Source: Crocinitomicaceae bacterium
Lineage (GTDB): Bacteria; Bacteroidota; Bacteroidia; Flavobacteriales_D; Crocinitomicaceae
Length of the DNA stretch: 40,333 nt
Direction of reading: 5' to 3'
Assembly: GCA_022448165.1 (NCBI GenBank)
Contig: JAKVAS010000016.1
Coordinates: 1 to 40,333 of the forward strand
A program made the translations under genes and the position numbers. How positions within the stretch are numbered: the stretch's first letter is position 1; every line of letters starts with the position of its first letter. Positions 26,296-34,495 of this stretch are shown piece by piece. The notes under the pieces were generated by a model, which was not told the origin of the DNA, ran no database searches, and saw only the letters and a list, made by a program, of their open reading frames with translations.

Positions 26296-26454
26296 AAAAA
26301 GGAACAAGAACACAAGCCTGTAAGCTAAAGATTATCAATAGCTTGAAATATCCTGAAATATTTTTAAACGCAAAAATCAGCTATTATTGTTTTGAGGCAA
26401 GACAAGTATCTAAAGACTCAATAAACCTAATTATTAACATAATAAACAAAACTT

Positions 26455-27159
26455 ATGTCTAATACAATTGCACAAGCGACAAGTTCAACAACTCAAACTC
26501 AGCTAGAAATTGAACTAAACGGAAAAGTTCAAACGGGAACAATGATTTCTCTTAATTTTAACGCTTTACAAGGAGCAAATCCAAAAGCTCTTGGTTATTT
26601 TGTAGCTATTTGGCAAGGTAATCAAATCATGAGCTATAAAGAAGCTCTTCATACACAACTAATTACAACATCTGATCGAGCAGGAAGTGTTACTTTTGAG
26701 AATTTAAGCATCGCTAATTTGGACTATATTATTGGATTCGGTGTAAATAACGAAGACGGAACAACAATATGCGCGACAATGATGGTTCCTAAAGGAAGCC
26801 CTCAATTTTCTGAACTACCAGAAGCACAATTAAGTTCTGTCACGCTTCAATATCAAAGCTCAGACAGTTTAATTACTTCCTTTGTAACACCAGCTTACAA
26901 CCTAGCCAAGACCAATCAAAACTGGATTGCATTATTTAAAGGTGGGTTTACAGCTAACATGTACAAGGGAGCTAATGTTATCTGCACAGCAATGGTTGAA
27001 GATAATTCAAACACAGGTGCTGTAGCTATGAATAATATTCCGGGTGGTGGAATGGTTCGTTTTCAAGAGTACACAATAGTTTACGGAATGGGGACTGATG
27101 CAAGTGGAAATCCGAATTATTCAAACTTAATTTCAGCAACGCAATTTAAAGTACCATAG
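26455..27159 (+). CDS. Two-domain beta protein, NWIAIW family member 1 (no signal peptide)
   Basis: This 234-residue protein is not one I recognise. It is made of two copies of a ~100-residue beta-rich domain. Copy A (~18-120) has LGYFVAIWQGNQIMSY, VTFENLSIANLDYIIGFG and a closing MMVPKGS. Copy B (~125-234) has QNWIALFKGGFTANMY, AMNNIPGGG and YTIVYGMG. The motif is loosely similar to DWIGIF of eukaryotic SKICH-like beta domains, a resemblance of uncertain meaning. It is the only one of the three paralogs without a signal peptide. It follows the kinase by 160 bp and is followed by a strong palindromic terminator, so it may be the most highly expressed member. Confidence 0.85.
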   Translation: MSNTIAQATSSTTQTQLEIELNGKVQTGTMISLNFNALQGANPKALGYFVAIWQGNQIMSYKEALHTQLITTSDRAGSVTFENLSIANLDYIIGFGVNNEDGTTICATMMVPKGSPQFSELPEAQLSSVTLQYQSSDSLITSFVTPAYNLAKTNQNWIALFKGGFTANMYKGANVICTAMVEDNSNTGAVAMNNIPGGGMVRFQEYTIVYGMGTDASGNPNYSNLISATQFKVP

Positions 27160-27209
27160 TATTATCTGTTAACATCTTCCTTCCAAATACTATTAATGTA
27201 AATTAATCA

Positions 27210-27247
27210 GTTATTGGTTTATGAATTCATAAACCAATAACTTTTTT
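27210..27247 (+). terminator. Perfect 32-bp palindromic terminator
   Basis: Positions 27210-27241 form a perfect inverted repeat (half-site GTTATTGGTTTATGAA) directly followed by six T residues. It lies about 50 bases past the stop of the first NWIAIW paralog. Because it has no central spacer, the RNA hairpin must open a few bases at the GAATTC centre. Confidence 0.9.
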
Positions 27248-27300
27248 ACCCCTCTCATTTAGATCAATCGAAAAATACTTACTTCACTAAAACAACTATA

Positions 27301-27672
27301 ATGGCAAACCAAATTGTTATCATAAAATCAGACGGAACACAAACACGTCCAATGGACCAAACCCAAGCAGAAAATTATCTTAAAAAATTAATTGAAAGTA
27401 ACAGAGTTGCAAATTTGAAACAATCATTGAATGATGTTACTGGAGGAACCAAGGGAAAGGCCACTGGAAAATACACATTTAACAAACACGCTGTGCTTCA
27501 CGCATCATCAGGTATAATGGGCGTTAAGAGCCTCTCTTTGTTTTATTATAATCTTGTCGGGGATCATTACATCATTGCTATGGGCGAACACACAGGTTCA
27601 AGCAAATATAAACTTACAGACTACGGACAACCTAAAGGAGATTTTAAAAAGAATGCGACGATATCCATTTAA
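27301..27672 (+). CDS. Small basic protein, unknown function
   Basis: This 123-residue protein is not one I recognise. It has no signal peptide and no membrane segment. It is rich in Lys and basic overall. A helical N-terminal part (~18-45, QAENYLKKLIES) precedes a beta-rich half (KYTFNKHAVLHAS, SLSLFYYNLVGDHYIIAMGEH, KYKLTDYG) with several histidines (H64, H68, H89 and H97). The basic, compact C-terminal half could be a small enzyme or toxin-like domain, but no catalytic signature is evident. It sits between two NWIAIW paralogs and after a terminator, so it starts a new transcript. Confidence 0.75.
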   Translation: MANQIVIIKSDGTQTRPMDQTQAENYLKKLIESNRVANLKQSLNDVTGGTKGKATGKYTFNKHAVLHASSGIMGVKSLSLFYYNLVGDHYIIAMGEHTGSSKYKLTDYGQPKGDFKKNATISI

Positions 27673-27733
27673 ATGATAAGCAATTGTTTTCTAATGTGAT
27701 TTTTAGAATTGTAAAATGTGACTATTACCAAGC

Positions 27734-28576
27734 ATGAAAAAAACGTTTCTCTTAATCATATTGTCTGGAGTTTTAGGTAATTTATTTTCAGAAGTAACAG
27801 CTCCTAACACTTACGGCTTTAACTATTCTAGACCCGAACATCACACCGAAAAAACGGATAGCTCTCATTTTCGAATCTTAGATCAGAATGATCCATTAAT
27901 ATCTCAAACGCAACTAACAATCTCATTTACAGGAATACTAGAATCTGGAACCATGGTTGCCATAGATTTTGAATGTTTAGAAGGTGCAAATCCTGCCAAG
28001 TTTGGATATTTCGTAGCACTATGGCAAGGAAATCAAATTATGAGTTTATCTGATGCAAAAGAAATCCAATCGATAAACAATACAACACAAGACGGTAGTT
28101 TTGTTTTTGAAAACCTTTCTATAGATAATTTGGATTACACCATAGGGTTTGGTGTAGATCTAAAAGATAGTTCAACTATATGCTCTACCCTTTTAATACC
28201 AAAGGGAACGAAACTATATGACACCTTAACCTCTGTACCAACGACTCTTGAATTAATAGAACAGAGTACAAATAGTTTAATTGCAAAATTTAAAGCTCCT
28301 CTTTTCACTACTCCTAATATGGATAAGAACTGGATTGCCCTCTTTGAAGGGCAATTCACTTCCAATATTTATTCGGGCATTAACCTCGTCAAATTAATTA
28401 GAGTTCCAAACAACACAAATAAGGGAGAGGTTGTGATGAATGATATCCCTGGGGGCTTGATCGTTGATCAACATTACACCTTGGTCTACGGAATGGGTAC
28501 GAACAACTCCCAGAATAACAAAACTGAAAGCGCAGTTGCAGCCACAGTATTTCGAGTTCCTCCTCGGAGAAATTAA
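27734..28576 (+). CDS. Two-domain beta protein, NWIAIW family member 2 (secreted)
   Basis: This 280-residue protein is a close paralog of the gene at 26455 with an added signal peptide (residues 1-20, MKKTFLLIILSGVLGNLFSE). A ~35-residue linker follows. Copy A of the domain (~60-160) has FGYFVALWQGNQIMSL and VFENLSIDNLDYTIGFG. Copy B (~165-280) has KNWIALFEGQFTSNIY, MNDIPGG and YTLVYGMG. No lipobox is present, so it should be periplasmic or exported further. It carries no T9SS sorting domain. Function unknown. Confidence 0.87.
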   Translation: MKKTFLLIILSGVLGNLFSEVTAPNTYGFNYSRPEHHTEKTDSSHFRILDQNDPLISQTQLTISFTGILESGTMVAIDFECLEGANPAKFGYFVALWQGNQIMSLSDAKEIQSINNTTQDGSFVFENLSIDNLDYTIGFGVDLKDSSTICSTLLIPKGTKLYDTLTSVPTTLELIEQSTNSLIAKFKAPLFTTPNMDKNWIALFEGQFTSNIYSGINLVKLIRVPNNTNKGEVVMNDIPGGLIVDQHYTLVYGMGTNNSQNNKTESAVAATVFRVPPRRN

Positions 28577-28674
28577 CGGAATAACTTGCTGATACATTTT
28601 CTACTTAAACAATGTAACAAAACTTGTTAATCTCTTGTATACAAAAAAGACAGTTAACACTGTCCCAACTGATT

Positions 28675-29478
28675 ATGCAAAAGAATAATCGCAAAAAATA
28701 TGAATCACTACTCGCGATGTCGTTAGCATCGATAATGCTACTTGCTTTCACATACAGCAACGAAGCAATTGAACTTATACCAAAATCCAACATTTCTAAA
28801 GTTGTACTTTCTCCGTCAGATTCGACTAAGATAATACTAAACACGGCAATTACAGAATATAATGCAGCTCAAAACATACAACTCAGTGGTAAAATAATAT
28901 CAGGCAAAATTATTGCTTTAGAGTATAAGACACTTAGTAACAATAATCCTAAAAAAAACAAAAATTGGATCGCAATATGGCAAGGCAGTCAAATCCATTA
29001 TGCTGAAAAACCATTAAGAAAAATTCTTATCACTAACAATAATCAGGATGGTGGTTTAGCATTTGATTCTCTCGTCATTAGAAATCTTCAATATATTGTA
29101 GGTTATGGTTCAAGTGATTCAATATCCACGGCATCATCAACACTCTATTTTCAGAAAGGTTCAACTATCGGAATTCCCTTTTCAACCTCAATTAAAGTTA
29201 TAGATATTGGACCTAACTATATCATTTCAAGATTTACAACACCATTGGGTAATACGCCAAAAGACAATGACAATTGGATTGGTATATGGAAGGGAAAAAC
29301 CTTTTCTTATGATGGCTCAGATATTATTAAAAGAGTTAAAGTACAACCAAATGTAGCTTCAGGTTTAGCAGCTATAAATGACTTAACTTTAGAACGACAA
29401 ACATGGTACACTGTAGTATACGGTTCTGGCCAATCTTGGAGTGACGTAAGCGCGACGTTTACATTTCAGACGAAGTAA
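28675..29478 (+). CDS. Two-domain beta protein, NWIAIW family member 3 (secreted, diverged)
   Basis: From the ATG at 28675 the protein has 267 residues and starts with a good signal peptide (basic NNRKK, then LLAMSLASIMLLAF). An in-frame ATG at 28624 would put 17 extra residues before it and is less likely. Copy A has KNWIAIWQGSQIHY and LQYIVGYGSS. Copy B has DNWIGIWKGKTFSY and WYTVVYGSG. It is the most diverged of the three paralogs. A weak hairpin (29500-29515) follows the gene. Function unknown. Confidence 0.82.
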   Translation: MQKNNRKKYESLLAMSLASIMLLAFTYSNEAIELIPKSNISKVVLSPSDSTKIILNTAITEYNAAQNIQLSGKIISGKIIALEYKTLSNNNPKKNKNWIAIWQGSQIHYAEKPLRKILITNNNQDGGLAFDSLVIRNLQYIVGYGSSDSISTASSTLYFQKGSTIGIPFSTSIKVIDIGPNYIISRFTTPLGNTPKDNDNWIGIWKGKTFSYDGSDIIKRVKVQPNVASGLAAINDLTLERQTWYTVVYGSGQSWSDVSATFTFQTK

Positions 29479-29499
29479 TGTCATATTGATTTTGTTGAC

Positions 29500-29515
29500 G
29501 CACTTATTAAAGTGC
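29500..29515 (+). terminator. Weak hairpin after NWIAIW paralog 3
   Basis: GCACTT and AAGTGC flank an ATTA loop, 22 bases past the stop. No strong T-run follows, so termination would be partial at best. Confidence 0.35.
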
Positions 29516-29718
29516 AACTATTTCACGCCAACTCAACACTTACAACACCTCGTTAAGCATTAGAAAACAACCACTTAACCCCTATTGAAATATAATGAAA
29601 TTTTTTTCTAGGGGCAATGCGTTAGTTTTACTCCTGTAGTAATCCATTTAAATTCTACCCAAAATTAATCACGTCATACTACGGTTCTTTTTAAAAAAGG
29701 AGTAATAAAACAACGGTC

Positions 29719-32700
29719 ATGTCTATTGTATTTCAACCAACGGGAATTAATAATCTATATGCACTCGAGGCCTCTACTGGCTGGATTGGTTATCTATTCC
29801 CCGTTAGTAACGATCAACAATATGCGAGCATTTCGTTAGAAGACAGTTTAAATAAACACAATGGGATTTATCTTTTCGCAAATAAAACTCCGGACATTGA
29901 GGCAACCAATTTTATAAGTTCTATTTGGACTTTTCTAAACAATTACCACTCATCCACAGGACACTTTAATAACAGGTGCTTCATGTGGCTGAACTTAACA
30001 GGCAACGCCAGCCAAACTAACTTTGGTCAGGTGATTGCCTTTACCGCTTTCAACTATTTAGGAACGATTGATAAAAATCAATTTCTTTCAATAAATGATT
30101 CCATTAATATGGCTATTCCTCCTTATTGTGAAGTGTCAATTACAGATAATACAATCAAAATATCGAGGAAACCAGCATCACAGTCGACAAGTTCAAAATA
30201 TGGTTTGTTTTTAGAAAATGTTAAAACGAATGACTACATAAGACTGGGGAAAATTGACACAAGGGGTGTTGGGGTAGAAACTCCTATTACAATCCCAATG
30301 GAAGGAGCAAATGGTGGATGTCTTCAATTTGACTTATCCTTTCCTTTCACATTTTCTGACCCGCGATATTTTATATATGAAAATGACAAATATCCATATC
30401 TGCATAGTGGAGATGAATTGAATCAATACACCATTTTGGAATCTGGAATTAAATACTATTTCCATGATAAGGAGATCTCATCAGATACCGAAATGATGTA
30501 TAATTTATTCAATGCTGAGACACCCGCAGGATTTAAAGGAAGCTTGGATTTTTCTGACATCTTCAACACAACAAATCCCAGAAGGAGCTATTTCGCTTTT
30601 AACGGAAAGAATATTGTAAATCAAAAGCCTTCTGAAGCAACCGTTTTACCAAGCTTTTTCTCTACAAATTTCGGAAAAGGAATCAATCTAGCTCCCGTGG
30701 TCAACTTCAATAATGATGGAAGTCCTGCGGATGACAGTGCCTTACTGGTTTTCAGTAATTCGATCGAAGGTCGAGCATTTAAAGAAAAACGATATTATTG
30801 GACACCTCAAGGAGACTTTACATTCAACACGGTTACAGACTCAGCTAAAGATGATACACCCAAAATGCTGCTTTGTGGTCTTTCTGGTACAGAAACAATT
30901 AGTTTTAATACATCATCTTCGACCTATGTAGGAGATCGTATTTCATTCACCCCAAAAAAACCAGCTTATTCAAGCCAGTTTTCAGCACTAGGAGACACAC
31001 AAAAATCAACAGACAAAAGTTCTTTGTTGACCAATAAATATACTACAGCATGGGCCAATGTAATAAAATCCAAAAGCCCAAAGGGAGATCCTAATAACTA
31101 TTATTCGCAACCAAACAATGCTCCGTTATTTGAACCCGGGCAAATTGGTGGAACCCTCGATTATACAGAAGTCCCATCGGCAAACCTTGCTGCATTAACG
31201 GTAAAAGAAGGGGGGAGTTTTCCCATTGCCACCTCTGCAAAGGCAACCCCTGTATTGGGAACATTAACCTCTGAGGATCCTGGATATTATACACAAAAGG
31301 ACATTAGTAAATTTGAGACAGAAATACTAAACCCTTATAGAAAACAAACGATTGCTTCCTATTACAAGGATTACTTAGCTAACACAGTAAAAGCACAAGC
31401 AGAAGAATCCCTTGTAGAAAACCTTACCACAACCCCACAAGGATTTTTAGTCAATTTAACCTCGGACAAAACTGAGTGGAAATGCTTGACGTTAGCGAAT
31501 AATGACGCAGACACAGAAGGCTCGGCACATCCAATCCCTCTGCGGTTTAATCAAATTGAATCAAAAAATGACATAACGGGGATCCAAAGTGCTTTTCAAA
31601 CCAACGAGCAATTTTTGGTTATCAGCGATCCAGGAAAACCAGGTAATCCTGATATCTTGTCTTATTACATTGACAATTTTCAAGATGAAATCGGAATCGC
31701 CGATTGGCCTTTTGTACTTGACATTGCACATCAAAATAAAGAAAGTAATACAAGTTCGGAGTTTACGAATATCATGATTTTCAAATTTTGTAGTAAATCC
31801 ATAGAAGAACGAATCCAAGACCCTAAACTATGGACAGATCCATCTGTATTTAACAATGAAAATACAATTCCACAACTAATCAAATGGATTCAAAATTACA
31901 TTGAAACTGCAAGAAAATCAATATCATCAAACTCTGGCGTAGAATCGATCCAATCGCAAGGATTTAAGCAATTCATTGATATTATTGAAGATAAAAATTG
32001 GCATGGAATACTCTCTCTTCAAGTCACGCTTAATTTAGAAAGTTTACCAAGTGAAATTAAGGCAATTTTAGCAGGAATTGACACTTCACGATTTGCCGCC
32101 CATCACATAGGAATTCAAGCAAATCAAATAAAAACTAATCCAAGTACTAATCAACTGGATACAGACTTTAAAAGCTCTTTATTTGGGATGATTAGTTATT
32201 TTAATACAACCTATTTAAATTATCAAAATGGGACGGCTACACGACCAACAATCTACCCTAAATCCCCTGGAGAATACGATTTTCAAGTATTAGATCTTCA
32301 AGTACTTTTTGTTAACTCACTGATTAGCGATTTTAATTCCAAGATTCAGCTAAACATGAATACAGCTTTTGACGAGCAAGTAATAAGTGAATCGGAAATA
32401 CAAAATGAAGGGATCTATAAGAATAGTATAATATTGAACGGACAATATGACAAAAAAAATGGAAGTACTTCCTATACTTTTACAGTTGCCACCCCAAATG
32501 CGCTATCGGTATCGAGCACAGCATTAGATGTTGTTACGATAACAGGAATTGAAATGTCAACAGTTGACGATGTTCCAGCCACCCAAGGTGCATTAACTGC
32601 AAGTGGGGAGATACTCACATCACCTGAAGATGCAACGATAACTACACGTTTTACAATTTCAGGAAATTTAAAATTTCAACAAATTGACGAATTCGATTTG

Positions 32701-33411
32701 TTTTCATTCGATAGTTTGTTATTCAATAACTTAATCCTGGACATGAAATTCAACTTGGATGACATTAATCCTGATGATAACACCCCTAAAAAATCATTCA
32801 CCTTTTTACCTGCTAATATTACATTCAATAGCGGTAATAGCTTAAAAAGATCAAATAGTTTAGTACCGAATTTTCCAATAGAATTAGAGAATTTACTCTA
32901 TAATAATCCTGAAAGTAATGACGAAGGTAAGCCCATTACTACAAGCTCATTGGGATACATGCAAGTAGAAGCTCCCCTTCCAACCGCGCCAGTTGGTGAT
33001 ACTTGGTATGCGTTACGATTCAATTTAAATATGGGGTCTATAGGTGCATTGGCTTCTAAAGTTGGATTTAACTCAGAAGTCATATTAGCATGGAGCCCAG
33101 GAAAGAGTAACAATCAGGCACAAATTTACGCCAAAATGCCATTTAGCGGAGGTATAGCCGGTACAAACTTTAGCATAGAAGGAGTATTAAAATTCGCTAT
33201 TGGCTCAATCCTATTTTTTAACGACCCTGAAACAAATCAATATTCAATGATCTTTACTGAAGTCGGGGTTTCATTACTAGGAAAAAAACTTCCACCCAAC
33301 GGCAGCACAATTCTTTACCTTTTTGGTAATCCAGATAATGCTGCTGCAAGCGAAAATGGTAATAGCAATTTAGGTTGGTTTGGCGCCTATAAAAATAATG
33401 ACTCAAATTAA
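29719..33411 (+). CDS. Large beta-rich protein without signal peptide, unknown function (1230 aa)
   Basis: I do not recognise a named family. It starts MSIVFQPTGINNLYALEAS with no signal peptide or membrane helix, and the sequence is mostly beta-rich and Asn/Ser-rich throughout. Notable segments are LLCGLSGTETISF (~394-406), followed by GDRISFTPKKPAYSSQF, a Trp-rich mid part (ADWPFVLDIAH), and a C-terminal half of alternating strands (residues ~840-1230). It follows the NWIAIW paralogs by 240 bp and precedes the three YGxxxYLxF-type genes by 56 bp, all on the same strand. Being large, unsignalled and followed by small beta proteins, it could be a structural or delivered protein; that is inference only. 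Confidence 0.85.
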   Translation: MSIVFQPTGINNLYALEASTGWIGYLFPVSNDQQYASISLEDSLNKHNGIYLFANKTPDIEATNFISSIWTFLNNYHSSTGHFNNRCFMWLNLTGNASQTNFGQVIAFTAFNYLGTIDKNQFLSINDSINMAIPPYCEVSITDNTIKISRKPASQSTSSKYGLFLENVKTNDYIRLGKIDTRGVGVETPITIPMEGANGGCLQFDLSFPFTFSDPRYFIYENDKYPYLHSGDELNQYTILESGIKYYFHDKEISSDTEMMYNLFNAETPAGFKGSLDFSDIFNTTNPRRSYFAFNGKNIVNQKPSEATVLPSFFSTNFGKGINLAPVVNFNNDGSPADDSALLVFSNSIEGRAFKEKRYYWTPQGDFTFNTVTDSAKDDTPKMLLCGLSGTETISFNTSSSTYVGDRISFTPKKPAYSSQFSALGDTQKSTDKSSLLTNKYTTAWANVIKSKSPKGDPNNYYSQPNNAPLFEPGQIGGTLDYTEVPSANLAALTVKEGGSFPIATSAKATPVLGTLTSEDPGYYTQKDISKFETEILNPYRKQTIASYYKDYLANTVKAQAEESLVENLTTTPQGFLVNLTSDKTEWKCLTLANNDADTEGSAHPIPLRFNQIESKNDITGIQSAFQTNEQFLVISDPGKPGNPDILSYYIDNFQDEIGIADWPFVLDIAHQNKESNTSSEFTNIMIFKFCSKSIEERIQDPKLWTDPSVFNNENTIPQLIKWIQNYIETARKSISSNSGVESIQSQGFKQFIDIIEDKNWHGILSLQVTLNLESLPSEIKAILAGIDTSRFAAHHIGIQANQIKTNPSTNQLDTDFKSSLFGMISYFNTTYLNYQNGTATRPTIYPKSPGEYDFQVLDLQVLFVNSLISDFNSKIQLNMNTAFDEQVISESEIQNEGIYKNSIILNGQYDKKNGSTSYTFTVATPNALSVSSTALDVVTITGIEMSTVDDVPATQGALTASGEILTSPEDATITTRFTISGNLKFQQIDEFDLFSFDSLLFNNLILDMKFNLDDINPDDNTPKKSFTFLPANITFNSGNSLKRSNSLVPNFPIELENLLYNNPESNDEGKPITTSSLGYMQVEAPLPTAPVGDTWYALRFNLNMGSIGALASKVGFNSEVILAWSPGKSNNQAQIYAKMPFSGGIAGTNFSIEGVLKFAIGSILFFNDPETNQYSMIFTEVGVSLLGKKLPPNGSTILYLFGNPDNAAASENGNSNLGWFGAYKNNDSN

Positions 33412-33467
33412 TCCGAAGATTCCTAAAACAACTAAATAATCAATATAAATCAAATAAAAGTAAACTT

Positions 33468-33905
33468 ATGGCAAGTTATTCAAAAACCTACGGCGGAGCC
33501 GTCTATTTAAGCTTTAATGGGGACTTAGTAACCCTAACAGCAGCAGATTTAACGACTCCTCGTTTTTCATACAAGGCCGACTCATTTTATGATGCAGCCA
33601 GCCTTGGAAAAATAGATGATGCGATCACAAGTATATTAACAAAGTTTGATAATACAATCGGTGGTATTATCAACGTGGCTGATATTAAAGATGAAATTGA
33701 TAAGTTGACTAATATCCCTGTTTTAGGACAAATCCTTACGAGCGAATTGGTTATTACAGAATTTACAATTCAGCCAGCAGATGAAGGAAAAACAAATGGA
33801 AATTATGCTTTCGGAATTGGTCTCAAACTGACTCAAGACAACACCTTAGGTCCTGTTACATTAGATGGTGTCGCTTTTTCAATTGGGTTGACTCAAACGG
33901 CATAA
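33468..33905 (+). CDS. Small beta protein, N-terminal module shared with the giant downstream protein
   Basis: This 145-residue protein is not one I recognise. Its N-terminus (YSKTYGGAVYLSFNGDLVTL) resembles that of the 1946-residue protein (YKKSYGIEAYLTFVGKPLTM). Its C-terminus (GIGLKLTQDNTLGPVTLDGV) resembles that of the next gene (VGIEITENNELGSAKIDGIG). The middle (~50-90) is helical. No signal peptide. It is separated from the next gene by 3 bases, so the two are translated together. It may be a chaperone-like or structural subunit of the larger partner. Confidence 0.8.
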   Translation: MASYSKTYGGAVYLSFNGDLVTLTAADLTTPRFSYKADSFYDAASLGKIDDAITSILTKFDNTIGGIINVADIKDEIDKLTNIPVLGQILTSELVITEFTIQPADEGKTNGNYAFGIGLKLTQDNTLGPVTLDGVAFSIGLTQTA

Positions 33906-33908
33906 GTT

Positions 33909-34328
33909 ATGTCGGTGAGCGAGATTATATGCGAAACACTCACCATTTTAAAACATGAGGTGATTTTGCTGGCGCGAACTGCTGCCAAACTAGTCTGTTA
34001 TTTTAAAATAAAATCATGGGCTAAAGCAATTTTCCTCGGAACACCAAAAACAGCTATTACAGCTATCGCTGATCAATTAGGAGATGCTGGAGCAAGTATA
34101 AATGCGGATGATGCCCTCAATGCGATCAATGATCAAGTTGAAGGAATTATACCGCAACTTGCTGTACTCAAAAGTTCAAAAAATGTAGCATTAACCGAAA
34201 TCACAGAGGTTCATCCAATCGATAAAATCTCATTAAGTGTCGGGATAGAAATTACAGAGAACAATGAACTTGGATCAGCAAAAATTGATGGAATTGGTTT
34301 CAGAATAGAAGCGACAAAAGAAGATTAA
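33909..34328 (+). CDS. Small helical/beta protein paired with the preceding gene
   Basis: This 139-residue protein has a helical N-terminal part (SEIICETLTILKHEVILLAR and an Ala/Asp-rich helix at ~45-80). It ends with strands (VGIEITENNELGSAKIDGIGFRIE) matching the end of the previous protein. It lacks the YGxxxYLxF N-terminal module. A helix near residues 17-32 is hydrophobic but too short and charged to be a clear membrane span. It is co-transcribed with its neighbour (3-bp gap) and is followed by a structured region before the giant gene. Function unknown. Confidence 0.75.
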   Translation: MSVSEIICETLTILKHEVILLARTAAKLVCYFKIKSWAKAIFLGTPKTAITAIADQLGDAGASINADDALNAINDQVEGIIPQLAVLKSSKNVALTEITEVHPIDKISLSVGIEITENNELGSAKIDGIGFRIEATKED

Positions 34329-34368
34329 GAGCAAACTATTGAAACTGTTTAAAATGGATAAAAATGAG

Positions 34369-34418
34369 TGGACACTCCAAAACAACTTTGGGGTACTAGT
34401 CAAGTTGTGTCCATTTTT
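34369..34418 (+). terminator. Nested hairpin with T-run upstream of the giant gene
   Basis: The right arm AAGTTGTGTCCA pairs with TGGACA and CAACTT on the left, which are separated by a short bulge. TTTTT follows directly. It lies between the 139-residue gene and the giant gene, and could reduce read-through as a partial terminator or act as a leader structure. Confidence 0.6.
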
Positions 34419-34495
34419 AGCACAAAATCCATTAAACAAAATTATTCTGAATACATCGGTAATTAAATACCCGCAAAAAACAAACATTAAACGTC

